This document shows positions 1 to 7,034 of a stretch of 35,764 nt of DNA, piece after piece. The notes beneath the pieces are model-generated. The model ran no database searches, was not told where the DNA came from, and saw only the letters and a program-made list of their open reading frames with translations. The translations under genes were made by a program, and so were the position numbers. Every line of letters begins with the position of its first letter. Position 1 is the stretch's first letter. The stretch is taken from IMG/VR virus record IMGVR_UViG_3300005532_000155, positions 1 to 35,764 of that record. One strand, given 5' to 3'. Source of the DNA: a virus.

Positions 1-30
1 GATTTACTCGTACGATTATAATGATTCAGC

Positions 31-115
31 GCGAAAGTGGCGGAATTGGCAGACGCGCCAGACTTAGGATCTGGTCCCGCAAGGGGTGGGGGTTCGAGTC
101 CCCCCTTTCGCACCA
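31..115 (+). tRNA. tRNA-Leu (anticodon UAG)
   Basis: The acceptor stem GCGAAAG (31-37) pairs with CTTTCGC (105-111), followed by discriminator A112 and an encoded CCA at 113-115. The anticodon stem CCAGA/TCTGG (58-62 and 70-74) holds the loop CTTAGGA with anticodon TAG at 65-67. A long variable arm and the GGTTCGAGTC T-arm fit the class II leucine tRNA. It is the only recognisable host gene in the window and lies about 6 bp outside the inferred prophage left end. No copy of its 3' end is seen at the right end, so it does not look like an integrase attachment site. Confidence 0.97.
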
Positions 116-121
116 ACCTTA

Positions 122-310
122 TGACTGTGCATGGTTGGTGGCCATTGGTGGGGGTTGGAGGTGGTTGTAAGTCGTTGAAAATGTGAGATGGCCGTTTGAG
201 GTGCCGTCATAATTCGTGGCCACTGGTGGCACGATGTCCAGGTGAAAATAAGTCGAACTCGGCAATGCGTGAACGAAGAATCAATAACTTAGGCATGGTT
301 CGTGGCCATT
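122..310 (+). repeat. Left-end transposase-binding-site array (L1-L3, inferred)
   Basis: Three copies of a motif centred on GTGGCCA occur at 138-144, 216-222 and 302-308, about 80 bp apart. The middle copy (CATAATTCGTGGCCACTGG, 208-226) is nearly identical to the reverse complement of the right-end copies. L1 is the most diverged, but bases 124-144 match the reverse complement of the right terminus at 15 of 21 positions. Widely spaced sites on the left and compact sites on the right resemble attL/attR of Mu. The role as transposase binding sites is inferred from position and symmetry. Confidence 0.7.
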
Positions 311-464
311 TCACATGGACATCCACCTGGACATCGTTTATGCATAATTGGTGAATGTCTGGAAGTTACTGACAACGCAAACAAAAGTCACATGGACATC
401 GCGCTAAATTGAGCGATTATGCAAAAATCCACCTGGACGTTTATGCAAAATCCACCTGGACATG
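233..464. repeat. Five direct plus one inverted copy of a CACMTGGACATC repeat
   Basis: A 12-bp unit CAC(A/C)TGGACATC occurs at 312-323 and 324-335 in exact tandem, at 389-400, and with 3' variation at 430-441 and 453-464. An inverted copy lies at 233-244. The last two copies are preceded by TTATGCAAAA-type sequence, giving a longer unit repeated at about 418-440 and 441-464, and a TTTATGCAT follows the tandem pair. The motif differs from the GTGGCCA terminal motif. It may be a regulatory protein array, part of the phage end, or the remnant of an IS21-like terminus. No gene is visible between 116 and 480. Confidence 0.65.
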
Positions 465-480
465 GTTTTTTTAAGTCGAC

Positions 481-852
481 TCAGCCGCGGCGGGATGGAT
501 GGTTTCTCCGAGCTGCCCCGATTATCCACAGGGCCAAGCCTCCGGAACCGATAACGAGGCCGACAGGAAGCATCCAGAGCGATGTGAGGAAACCTACAAA
601 GAAGACTACCGCCCCGGCGATGGCCATGCCGTCGTCCTGCCGGGCTGGTGCAACATTATTATTATACGTCGGCGCGGACTCGCAAGCGGGTCCATCCCAG
701 AATCGAGTGACAAAGTTCGATACGCCAGGAGGCTCCAGGCCGGCGCCGGCCGCAGGGGCCGGCCCTGGTGGCTGCGAGGTCAAGCGTGATCCGCAACTGC
801 GGCAGAATGCATCAGTCGGGTCGATAGGTCGTCCGCACTTAGGGCAAAACAT
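481..852 (-). CDS. Zinc-ribbon membrane protein
   Basis: This 123-residue protein opens with a four-cysteine zinc ribbon (C3, C6, C17, C20), followed by a Pro/Ala/Gly-rich linker. A hydrophobic stretch at roughly residues 75-110 is long enough for one or two membrane segments, and the end is basic. The ATG at 852 has a good AGGGAGG ribosome site just upstream on the minus strand. It is the last gene of the leftward operon that begins with the repressor, so it is probably expressed in the lysogen. A role in superinfection exclusion or host conversion is possible from position alone. The zinc-ribbon/membrane layout is generic and also common in bacterial housekeeping proteins, so the function is unknown. 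Confidence 0.65.
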   Translation of the reverse strand: MFCPKCGRPIDPTDAFCRSCGSRLTSQPPGPAPAAGAGLEPPGVSNFVTRFWDGPACESAPTYNNNVAPARQDDGMAIAGAVVFFVGFLTSLWMLPVGLVIGSGGLALWIIGAARRNHPSRRG

Positions 853-873
853 TCTAGCCTCCCTGGCCAGTGC

Positions 874-1083
874 TTACTCGATCCTCCTGGAAACAAGGCA
901 ATCATATCGCCGCAGCGTGGCGCGCATGGGTGCCTGGCAGGCGGCGGCCGTGCTTCCATACCGGCGAGCGCGCTCAGCGATTATCTTAAGAAATTCCCTT
1001 GCAACTGGTGACCCGGAGTCTGCCTGCTCCTTAAGTATCTTCAAGCCCAAGAGAGCGGTTTCCTCATCATCGTTAAGAGGCAC
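874..1083 (-). CDS. Small helical protein downstream of repressor
   Basis: The reading frame is open from 1146, but the GTG at 1083 is preferred because AGGGGG lies 5 nt upstream; the earlier ATG has no ribosome site. The resulting protein has 69 residues and is predicted helical and charged. Its central part (VAREFLKIIA) resembles the C-terminal part of the neighbouring repressor (VAAEMLRSIA), and both are preceded by an acidic NDDEE/NDEEL stretch, so it may be a detached copy of that oligomerisation-like module. It lies 21 bp before the zinc-ribbon gene in the same leftward operon. Function is unknown. Confidence 0.5.
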   Translation of the reverse strand: MPLNDDEETALLGLKILKEQADSGSPVAREFLKIIAERARRYGSTAAACQAPMRATLRRYDCLVSRRIE

Positions 1084-1172
1084 TTCGTCCCCCTGTTTAC
1101 CTAAAGGTGATGAGTGAAATATACACGGGAGAAGACGTACGACCAATGAGACTTTAGTACCAAGACCTTCGT

Positions 1173-2027
1173 CTACTCGATGATCTTCTCAAGCCTCCTG
1201 ATCTCCTCTTCAATAATCCTTGCTCTGCGAGCTTTCGACATCCCGGGTTCCGTGGCCAGGCCGGCAGCTCGAACCACGCTCTGAGCAATCGACCTGAGCA
1301 TCTCCGCAGCGACCTTATTGCCGGCGCGCTTCTGCTGTCCCAGGAACCTGACGACGTCCTGGGCCTGCTTGTACCACTCACGCAGTTCTTCGTCATTGCC
1401 TTCTTTCATAAAACCCTCCGGTTCGAGCGAGTAGGTTTCGTTCTTCCTGGCTTGCGTAGTTTTCGATTCCTTGAGGTGCGTAAGCTCCAGGCCGAAGGCT
1501 TCCAGCGAGTCGGCGTCAGGGCAGAGCCGCATGATTTTTATAAGCCATTCGCCAGACGGTGATCGCCGGCCTGATTCCCACTGCCTATAGGCGGCGAAAG
1601 TGCAGCCAATCCGCGCCGCCATGGCCTCTTGTGAGAGATTCAGCTTCCGCCGGAGGCCGCGGACCGCCGCCGACAAAAAATCTGTGGAAATCTCAACTGT
1701 TTCCCCCGCCTGTTCGCAGATTGCAATGCTCGCGCTGGGATGCTCGTCTGTCCTCCTTGTGCCTTCCGCCCCAAGAACCGCTTTTTTATGGTCCAGAATC
1801 AGCGCGGCGAGGTCGAGCTTTCGTGCTCCTTCCTCCGATGCAATAGCCTGTATCCTCGCCAGCTTCGTGGCGGGTGGGGCGTGCACGCCTGCCTCCCAAT
1901 ACGCATAGGTGCGGAGCGAGACGCCGATCGTGTCTGCCATCTCAGCCTGTGTCTTGCCGAGGATTTCTCGGAGCTGCCGCAACGGCTCTGAAAAAAGTGG
2001 GGCCGGCTTCAATTTTTGTCTTGACAT
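1173..2027 (-). CDS. Tandem-HTH phage repressor (Mu c / CI-like role)
   Basis: The 284-residue product contains two lambda-repressor-type (XRE) helix-turn-helix domains, at about residues 14-62 (KTQAEMADTIGVSLRTYAYW) and 118-168 (LSQEAMAARIGCTFAAYRQW). A charged linker and a helical C-terminal region ending in an Arg/Glu-rich helix follow. It is transcribed leftward and divergently from the Ner-like gene and the transposase, the position of the Mu lysogeny repressor. The frame is open to 2159. ATG 2027 is chosen because a likely leftward promoter (-10 at 2056-2061) would start transcription near 2049. ATG 2042 has a better AGGA but would be almost leaderless. The two DNA-binding domains differ in sequence and may recognise different half-sites. 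Confidence 0.8.
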   Translation of the reverse strand: MSRQKLKPAPLFSEPLRQLREILGKTQAEMADTIGVSLRTYAYWEAGVHAPPATKLARIQAIASEEGARKLDLAALILDHKKAVLGAEGTRRTDEHPSASIAICEQAGETVEISTDFLSAAVRGLRRKLNLSQEAMAARIGCTFAAYRQWESGRRSPSGEWLIKIMRLCPDADSLEAFGLELTHLKESKTTQARKNETYSLEPEGFMKEGNDEELREWYKQAQDVVRFLGQQKRAGNKVAAEMLRSIAQSVVRAAGLATEPGMSKARRARIIEEEIRRLEKIIE

Positions 2028-2050
2028 GCAAGTTTCTTTCATGCAATATT
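2021..2050 (+). promoter_or_regulatory. Rightward early promoter
   Basis: A perfect TTGACA -35 box (2021-2026) is followed after 18 bp by AATATT (2045-2050), preceded by an extended -10 TG at 2042-2043. The predicted start is about 2057, 2 bp before the ATG of the Ner-like gene. It overlaps the 5' end of the repressor gene and faces the leftward promoter. Confidence 0.6.
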
Positions 2051-2057
2051 CCTGCAT
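2025..2057. promoter_or_regulatory. Candidate operator
   Basis: An inverted repeat ATGCA-N7-TGCAT (2041-2045 and 2053-2057) covers the rightward -10 element, and a further CATGCA lies at 2025-2030, 15 bp upstream. Sitting between the two facing promoters, these are plausible binding half-sites for the repressor or the Ner-like protein. This is inferred from symmetry and position. Confidence 0.4.
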
Positions 2058-2084
2058 TATGACGGTAAACCAGAGTTCAGTGAA
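2056..2084 (-). promoter_or_regulatory. Leftward repressor promoter
   Basis: On the minus strand, TTCACT (2079-2084) and CATAAT (2056-2061) are separated by exactly 17 bp, giving 4/6 and 5/6 matches to the sigma70 consensus. The predicted start is near 2049. It would drive the repressor operon and overlaps the rightward promoter, so the two could interfere with each other. Confidence 0.6.
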
Positions 2085-2385
2085 CGCTAGTACACGGAAG
2101 AAAGATAACATCCCAGGCTGCAGGATTCCAGAGCGAATCTCCCGCCGCATCTTGAGCACGCCTGGCGCTTCCGCGAGGATCGCGAGGATTGCGGGGTGCT
2201 CGAAGTCCTACGTGTCCGCGGCCCTTAACGGCCACGCAAGCGCGAGCGATCGGCTGATCGATGCCATCATCTCCTATTCCGAGGCGATCCACAGGGAGAC
2301 GGTCTACGGGCTTGCTTACGCGCAGATTGTCCCCTGGCTTGATGATTTGCAGGAGCAGCGGTCTCGCAAACCTAAATCGCAGTGA
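2059..2385 (+). CDS. Ner/Cro-like HTH regulator
   Basis: The 108-residue product carries a helix-turn-helix at about residues 36-58 (ARIARIAGCSKSYVSAALNG), followed by a helical tail. It is the first rightward gene after the divergent repressor and precedes the transposase, the position of Mu ner, whose product dampens early and repressor transcription. The frame is open upstream to 1909, but that would overlap both promoters. ATG 2059 is chosen. It has no ribosome binding site and lies about 2 nt after the predicted transcription start, so translation may be leaderless. A GTG at 2080 is an alternative. Confidence 0.65.
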   Translation: MTVNQSSVNASTRKKDNIPGCRIPERISRRILSTPGASARIARIAGCSKSYVSAALNGHASASDRLIDAIISYSEAIHRETVYGLAYAQIVPWLDDLQEQRSRKPKSQ

Positions 2386-2401
2386 TGCATGGAGGTGATT
2401 T

Positions 2402-2530
2402 ATGGCACAGATGCTTTTTGATTCGATCAGACAATCAGCGCAGGGCTCGATGGATTCCGCAGTGCTGGCCCTGCTGGTAGTCGGGCTGTCGATCCTGGCG
2501 GGCCGGCTGGTGTTCTGGCTCCTGGAATAA
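2402..2530 (+). CDS. Small single-pass membrane protein
   Basis: This 42-residue ORF begins at an ATG preceded by a strong GGAGGTGA (2391-2398). Residues about 19-41 form one hydrophobic helix (LALLVVGLSILAGRLVFWLL). It lies in the early operon between the Ner-like gene and the RHH-like gene. No family is recognised. The strong ribosome site and the membrane segment argue that it is real. Confidence 0.55.
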   Translation: MAQMLFDSIRQSAQGSMDSAVLALLVVGLSILAGRLVFWLLE

Positions 2531-2584
2531 CTTTGGGAGGGCACGAGACCGCCGGGATCAATCGTCTCACCGCGTGGGGGCGAA

Positions 2585-2917
2585 ATGGACCCAGAGATGG
2601 CTGAAGACCTGAAACTACTATCCACAGTCGCCGCAAAAGTCAGCGAGAAGACGGCGCGACGAATCCGGGCCATAGGGCTGGCCACCGGACTGAGCGACGG
2701 CCAGGTGGCGCGGCTGATCCTGGACCGCGCGATGGAACTGTTTGAGCACTGGGACCCGAGCATCAACCCTCGCTATTTCCTCAGCAAAATCCAAATCAGC
2801 GAGCAACAGCTTAACCTCTTTTCTCTTCACCGCGAAGGTTTTGAACGTTTAGAACGTTTAGCCGGTTCATGCGAGGAAACAAAAGACCAGACAAGGGACG
2901 ATTACAGGGATGAATGA
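2585..2917 (+). CDS. Ribbon-helix-helix-like small protein
   Basis: The product has 110 residues. Its first half (roughly residues 18-50, with SEKTARRIRAIGLATGLSD then a long helix) looks like a ribbon-helix-helix or other small dimeric DNA-binding fold, and the C-terminus is acidic. The 3' end overlaps the transposase start by 8 bp, which suggests translational coupling. The GGGGG upstream of ATG 2585 is a weak ribosome site. It could modulate early transcription or assist transposase loading, but this is inference from position. Confidence 0.6.
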   Translation: MDPEMAEDLKLLSTVAAKVSEKTARRIRAIGLATGLSDGQVARLILDRAMELFEHWDPSINPRYFLSKIQISEQQLNLFSLHREGFERLERLAGSCEETKDQTRDDYRDE

Positions 2918-4907
2918 TTGGATTTCAGTAGAAGAGGTTGCGGAGTACGAGCGGATCAGCACGAAGCAGGTGCGGCGCCGGTGCAGAATGGGCGCGCAGC
3001 CGGCGCTGGTTGCGAGGTACGAGGAGCGCAAGTCCGGTTGTCCGGTTCTGAGGATCGACCCGCGGTCGATGACATTCGAGGCGCAGCAGCGGTATCGCGA
3101 GGCCATGCTTCGCCGGATCGCCAGCGAAGCAGACCATGCCAAAGAGGAGAAGCCGCCGGCCAGCCAGGCGCTTTTTCCGGAGACTCCGCTTGACCAGGCG
3201 GTGTGCGCTGCGCGCGCGGAGCTTCCGCCGAGCCAGTTCAGCGTGGCAATGCAGCGGTTCAAAATCATCCAGCCGCTCGTGAACCACGACTTTATGGCGG
3301 TGTCATTCGACCAGACGGGATTCGCGCGGAAGATGGATTACAGCATGGCCATGGCGCGCGCGGCGGGAGTGAGCTACAGGAGCATACGCAGGTGGCGGCA
3401 TGAATTTGAGGAAGTACTAAAATCCGCCGGTCCCAAGGAAGCCTTCATCGCCTTGGCAGACGAGCGGCCGGGGCCGGAGCGCGGAGCGAGGACGCTCGAC
3501 GCGTCCATGAAGGCATTCATCCTGGACTGCTGGATCAACAGAAAGCTGAGCCGAAGGCAGACGTACAAGGCGCTCTGCCAGTACCTCGAAGAAAAGCAGC
3601 GCGGGTGCGGGGCGCGCTGGGCCTACGAGATACCGAGCGAGTCCACGGTGCTCCGCTTTATCAACGCGCCCGAGCCGTACGGTCTGGGCGGCGATGACAA
3701 CCCGCTGCGGGGCGGACCTGAAGCTATTAAAGAAGCCTGCGGCTACATCGACCAGTTCTACGACCACGAGCAGGCTGGTGACGCCTGGATCATCGACGAG
3801 AAAGAGATCGACGGGGTCTTTTACAACCCGGCCCGGCACCGTGAAATCTTCTGGTCAATCTACGTGGTCAGTGTGATTGACGAGCGCACGACGAAGATTC
3901 TGGGATGGAAGCTCGCCTACCGCCTGAACGCCGACACCGTCCTCGACCTGCTGGAAGAAACCCTGCGCAGCTATTTCCTTCCGAAATTCCTTGTCAGCGA
4001 CCGCGGCGGCCACTTCCGCGGCAAGGTTCTGCGCCGCACGACAGTGAGATCGCGCGGTGCGCTGATTGACCGGGCGATCGGTGCGATGGATTTCTTCGGC
4101 GTCGAGGCGCGCCAACCCCGCGACAAGAACCCGCGGGCCAGCCGGATCGAACGGATTCACCGGATTTATTCCGATCTCGCGCAGCGCGACTTCGGCCCAT
4201 CCTGGCGCGGGCGCAACGTGGAAGAGCGGAAGATGACCGGCATTGACGAGCGCGCCGAGCGGCACCTGCGCGAGCACTGCAAGGAAGGCACGAGCGGCCC
4301 GCTATTGCTTTCAACCGCAGACGCCGAGCGGCTGATCGCGCGGTGGGTCGAGGAAATCAACCTTGCAGAAACCGACGCCAAGGGATGCGCGGGGATGAGC
4401 CGTCAGGCGGCCTTTGAAGCCTTCAAGCCGAGCGCAGAAGAGATTGCGCGCCGGCGCGTGACGCAGGCACAGATTGATGAGGCGTTCGCAGAGCGCGATG
4501 AGCGGGTGATCCGTACCGGCGGCATCATCGAGGCCGCTGACGGCCTGCGCTACAGCTCGCCGGAACTAATCGGGCGTGCAGGGGAGAAGGTGACATTTGC
4601 CAGGCTGCGCCGCGACCGGACCAGGATTTACGTCGAGATCGATGGCCGGGTGGTGGTTGCCACGCACCGCGTGCCGGCGCCGAAAGGTGACGCCGCGGCC
4701 GCAGCGCGCGAGGCGGAAAAGCTGGCGAAGATACAGCGGCTCTACACGCGGCTCGGCGGCGTCCCCACCTTGGAGAACGCACCTGAGCACGAGACGCCAG
4801 AGCGGGAAGAACCGAAATCTGTTGCGGCCTCGGTCGAGGTGGCTGAGGCGATTCCCGCCGTGCCGGAGCCGGCCGAAAGGCTTATCGGGTTTGCTGACCT
4901 GGAGTAG
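2910..4907 (+). CDS. A: MuA-like DDE transposase
   Basis: The 665-residue product matches the Mu A transposase plan and length (663 in Mu). An N-terminal winged-HTH of the Mu DNA-binding type (ISVEEVAEYERISTKQVRRR) is followed by further DNA-binding helices. The catalytic RNase H-fold core comes next, with D296 (WIIDEKEID), D364 (LVSDRGGHFRG) and E414 (ASRIERIHRIY), spaced 68 and 50 residues. A beta-barrel-like Mu-type C-terminal region ends in a charged tail. The enzyme should cut and join the prophage ends for replicative transposition, acting on the terminal motif arrays with the ATPase encoded downstream. Start ATG 2910 is coupled to the upstream gene, with an AGGG just before it. Confidence 0.93.
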   Translation: MNDWISVEEVAEYERISTKQVRRRCRMGAQPALVARYEERKSGCPVLRIDPRSMTFEAQQRYREAMLRRIASEADHAKEEKPPASQALFPETPLDQAVCAARAELPPSQFSVAMQRFKIIQPLVNHDFMAVSFDQTGFARKMDYSMAMARAAGVSYRSIRRWRHEFEEVLKSAGPKEAFIALADERPGPERGARTLDASMKAFILDCWINRKLSRRQTYKALCQYLEEKQRGCGARWAYEIPSESTVLRFINAPEPYGLGGDDNPLRGGPEAIKEACGYIDQFYDHEQAGDAWIIDEKEIDGVFYNPARHREIFWSIYVVSVIDERTTKILGWKLAYRLNADTVLDLLEETLRSYFLPKFLVSDRGGHFRGKVLRRTTVRSRGALIDRAIGAMDFFGVEARQPRDKNPRASRIERIHRIYSDLAQRDFGPSWRGRNVEERKMTGIDERAERHLREHCKEGTSGPLLLSTADAERLIARWVEEINLAETDAKGCAGMSRQAAFEAFKPSAEEIARRRVTQAQIDEAFAERDERVIRTGGIIEAADGLRYSSPELIGRAGEKVTFARLRRDRTRIYVEIDGRVVVATHRVPAPKGDAAAAAREAEKLAKIQRLYTRLGGVPTLENAPEHETPEREEPKSVAASVEVAEAIPAVPEPAERLIGFADLE

Positions 4908-4910
4908 GCA

Positions 4911-5321
4911 ATGAAGGACCTGACAAGGCGACTGCGGGCAGCGCCGCTGGAAGCGGCGACAGAGATGATACGCCGCTCGTGCTTTCCACGCGCCGAGCTG
5001 GAGCAGCTTTACAGGTCGCTTCTCCACGACGAGGAGAAGGCGGCGCTGCGCAGCGTGATCGCCATGTGGCTCCACGGCAGACGGCCAGAACCGCAGCCGG
5101 CGTGGCTGGCGGCGCTGGCGAACGGCGACCGGCAGCTGGCGATCCATGCGGTGATCAACGCCGGGATGAGCGACTCCGAGCTTCAGAGATTCGACCGGCT
5201 CGTGAAACTGCAGCCGGATGGGCATCTGGTGAGGCAACTGCGGGCTGCAATCGAGCTGGAACAAAAAAGGAGGGAAATCGGTGGCAAGCGTGGCTCCAGA
5301 AATCGTATCACGCGGCGCTGA
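4911..5321 (+). CDS. Hypothetical protein between transposase and ATPase
   Basis: A 136-residue, predicted all-helical protein starting 3 bp after the transposase stop. Its C-terminus is strongly basic (KRREIGGKRGSRNRITRR), suggesting nucleic-acid binding. The last 41 bp overlap the start of the MuB-like gene, so the two are probably translationally coupled. No family is recognised. By position it may be an accessory factor for transposition. Confidence 0.65.
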   Translation: MKDLTRRLRAAPLEAATEMIRRSCFPRAELEQLYRSLLHDEEKAALRSVIAMWLHGRRPEPQPAWLAALANGDRQLAIHAVINAGMSDSELQRFDRLVKLQPDGHLVRQLRAAIELEQKRREIGGKRGSRNRITRR

Positions 5322-6042
5322 GGGCGGCGTCGTTGTCAACTCGGTTGTGAAAAATCTCACGACCCTGGCGAGGAAGGCTTACCAGGGCAGGTGCATAGTC
5401 GCGTACTCCAGCAGGACGGGGGTCGGGAAATCGCGCGCGGTGGACTACCTGGCCGCGACGCTGATGTATCCGCACCGGATCGTCAGATGCAAGCAGACAA
5501 CGTCTCTCGTGTCGCTGGTGCGGTCCATCGCGCTTGACGAGGACTTTAAGGTCACAAAGTCCCACCACGCGATCCCCAATACTGCGGCGCTTTACGAGCG
5601 CGCGGTAGAGCGCGCCAGGAGCTCGCCCTACCTGCTGGTGATCGACGAGGCGGACCGGCTGAAGGCCAACTGCTTCGAGATGGTGCGAGACCTGTGGGAC
5701 GATGCGCGGATTGGCATCCTGCTGGTCGGAAACGAAATCCTGGAAGCGATCATCAACGAGCGGCACGAGCGCCTCAGCCGGCGGATTCGCGTGCGGTACG
5801 TCCAGCCGGAACTGAAGCGCGACGCGCTGCGCGAGGTGCTCGAAGCGATGGGCTTCGAATTCACCGACGAAGAGTTGTCGCTGATCTACGAGAAGGCAGG
5901 CGGCTCGCCGGGCTGGGCGGAATCCCTCTTGAACACGCGCAACGACATTGCCGAGTCGCACGGAAAGAAGCCTGACATCGAGTTCCTGCGCGGCGCCCTG
6001 CAATACTTCCCGACGCTCGCGCAGAAGGGGAGGAAGCAATGA
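5281..6042 (+). CDS. B: MuB-like AAA+ ATPase, transposition target protein
   Basis: The 253-residue ATPase has a Walker A motif SRTGVGKS (residues 44-51), a Walker B LLVIDEAD (118-125), a sensor-like LLVGNE, and an arginine-rich HERLSRRIR stretch likely to contain the arginine finger. MuB proteins bind DNA as ATP-dependent filaments, select targets, protect the element from self-insertion and stimulate MuA. It is the second large gene of the transposition operon, as in Mu. The GTG start at 5281 is supported by AGGAGG (5268-5273). It is shorter than Mu B (312 residues) because a clear N-terminal HTH extension is missing, as in many MuB/IstB relatives. Confidence 0.88.
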   Translation: MASVAPEIVSRGAEGGVVVNSVVKNLTTLARKAYQGRCIVAYSSRTGVGKSRAVDYLAATLMYPHRIVRCKQTTSLVSLVRSIALDEDFKVTKSHHAIPNTAALYERAVERARSSPYLLVIDEADRLKANCFEMVRDLWDDARIGILLVGNEILEAIINERHERLSRRIRVRYVQPELKRDALREVLEAMGFEFTDEELSLIYEKAGGSPGWAESLLNTRNDIAESHGKKPDIEFLRGALQYFPTLAQKGRKQ

Positions 6043-6128
6043 TCGAGAAATCGTGGGCGAACGGCGTGAAGGAAATCCTCTCGCGGCCGGCGAGGAAGGA
6101 AGGAAGCAAAAAGTCATGGAGCAAGTAG
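6039..6128 (+). CDS. Very small basic protein
   Basis: A 29-residue basic ORF begins with an ATGA overlap with the ATPase stop and has GGGGAGG just upstream. It overlaps the next gene by 13 bp. The overlapping chain and ribosome site suggest it is translated, possibly mainly as a coupling leader. No function can be assigned. Confidence 0.35.
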   Translation: MIEKSWANGVKEILSRPARKEGSKKSWSK

Positions 6129-6409
6129 CCGACACGATCACCAGCCTGAACGACGATCTGCTGAACGCTGTGATTGAAGATGTGTGCAACCGCGACGACG
6201 ACGCGGCGATCCAGCTGCTCAGGAACTGCCCGATGGGAATGACGCGCATCATCGGTGGCATCTTCGAGCGGCTGCAGAAAGGCAAGAAGCTCGCGGACGT
6301 GGCGATGGCGGTATCCGTGGCCTTTGAGATCGGATGGCGCGCCTGCGAAGCGGTCCGCGAGTGCCAGGCGCTCGAAAGGATGAATCATGAAAATCCTCAT
6401 TGTAGATGA
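6116..6409 (+). CDS. Hypothetical early protein
   Basis: The product has 97 residues from ATG 6116, downstream of a GGAAGGAAG ribosome-site region; the frame is open to 5948 but that would overlap the ATPase. It is predicted helical, with an acidic N-terminal half and a moderately hydrophobic helix near residues 60-80. It overlaps the receiver-domain gene by 23 bp, so the two are probably co-translated. No family is recognised. Confidence 0.55.
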   Translation: MEQVADTITSLNDDLLNAVIEDVCNRDDDAAIQLLRNCPMGMTRIIGGIFERLQKGKKLADVAMAVSVAFEIGWRACEAVRECQALERMNHENPHCR

Positions 6410-6893
6410 CGATCAGTCGCTGCGGGAGACGCTGGCGCACCTGCTGCGCAACGAAGGCGACATCGAGACGCTCGAAGCCGGCTCACTCGACGAGGCGCGC
6501 GAGCTGCTGCCGGAAGCCGACGCGGTGCTGAGCGACGGGAGCTTCCCGACGCATCCAGGCCGCTTCGACGTGCTGACGGTCCACGATTCGAACTGGGCGC
6601 CGCTGCGCATGGACTGCGAGAAGGCCAGGATTCCATTTGTGCTTTTGAGCGGGAATGAGGTGCTGGTTGAGCGCCTGCGCGAGGCGGGCGGCGAGGCCTT
6701 CGCCAAGCCCCAGGGAGCCGTTGCAGCCGTGCGGCGGGTCTGTGTGCTGGCGAGGATTCACGCGGACGAGGCGGTGAGGCCGGAAGACCCCAGGGTCCAG
6801 CTTGCTGATATCAGAAATTCCCAGGGCGATGTCCTGGACGCCGAGGAGCGCGACACGGTTGCGCGATCCTGGTGGAAAACGTTCAGGAGGTGA
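6387..6893 (+). CDS. Stand-alone response-regulator receiver (CheY-like) protein
   Basis: The 168-residue protein opens with MKILIVDDD and has every residue of a phosphorylatable receiver: acidic pocket D7/D8/D9, phospho-acceptor D50 (VLSDGS), the switch Thr/Ser position S88 (FVLLSG) and K107-P108 (AFAKP). About 20 extra residues lie between the D50 loop and the next strand (PTHPGRFDVLTVHD). A charged tail of about 45 residues follows, with no recognised output domain. It sits inside the overlapping early operon, with AAGGA before ATG 6387, so it is a phage gene and not host flank. No histidine kinase is encoded in the window. It could intercept host phosphorelays or sense host state, which is inference. 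Confidence 0.8.
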   Translation: MKILIVDDDQSLRETLAHLLRNEGDIETLEAGSLDEARELLPEADAVLSDGSFPTHPGRFDVLTVHDSNWAPLRMDCEKARIPFVLLSGNEVLVERLREAGGEAFAKPQGAVAAVRRVCVLARIHADEAVRPEDPRVQLADIRNSQGDVLDAEERDTVARSWWKTFRR

Positions 6894-6896
6894 TGT

Positions 6897-7034
6897 ATGG
6901 CATGGCTCGGTTTCTTGCTTGGACTCTGGACCGGGGCGATCTTCACGGCGCTGGCTATCGCAATCTGCCAGTCCGCTAAGGAGGCCGACGAGGCCATCGA
7001 ACGGGAGGCTGTCCGTGGAAGCGATCCTCTGTGA
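6897..7034 (+). CDS. Small membrane protein
   Basis: A 45-residue ORF with a strong AGGAGGTGA ribosome site. Residues 2-24 are a hydrophobic helix (WLGFLLGLWTGAIFTALAIA) and the C-terminal tail is acidic then polar. It overlaps the next gene by 20 bp. It is probably an inner-membrane peptide of unknown role. Confidence 0.55.
   Translation: MAWLGFLLGLWTGAIFTALAIAICQSAKEADEAIEREAVRGSDPL

Noticed and set aside
31-130. tRNA-Leu as a tyrosine-integrase attachment site
   Set aside because: The element encodes a DDE transposase, no integrase gene was seen, and the tRNA 3' end is not repeated at the right end.
233-464. CRISPR array
   Set aside because: The repeats are only 12 bp, unevenly spaced, partly in direct contact and in both orientations. 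No cas genes are present.
419-1117. Rightward 232-codon open frame at the left end
   Set aside because: It starts inside the 12-bp repeat array, has no ribosome site and lies opposite two minus-strand genes with better starts and a clear zinc ribbon.
2077-2766. 229-codon minus-strand frame opposite the early regulators
   Set aside because: It would run against the early operon, lacks a ribosome site, and overlaps genes with strong ribosome sites.
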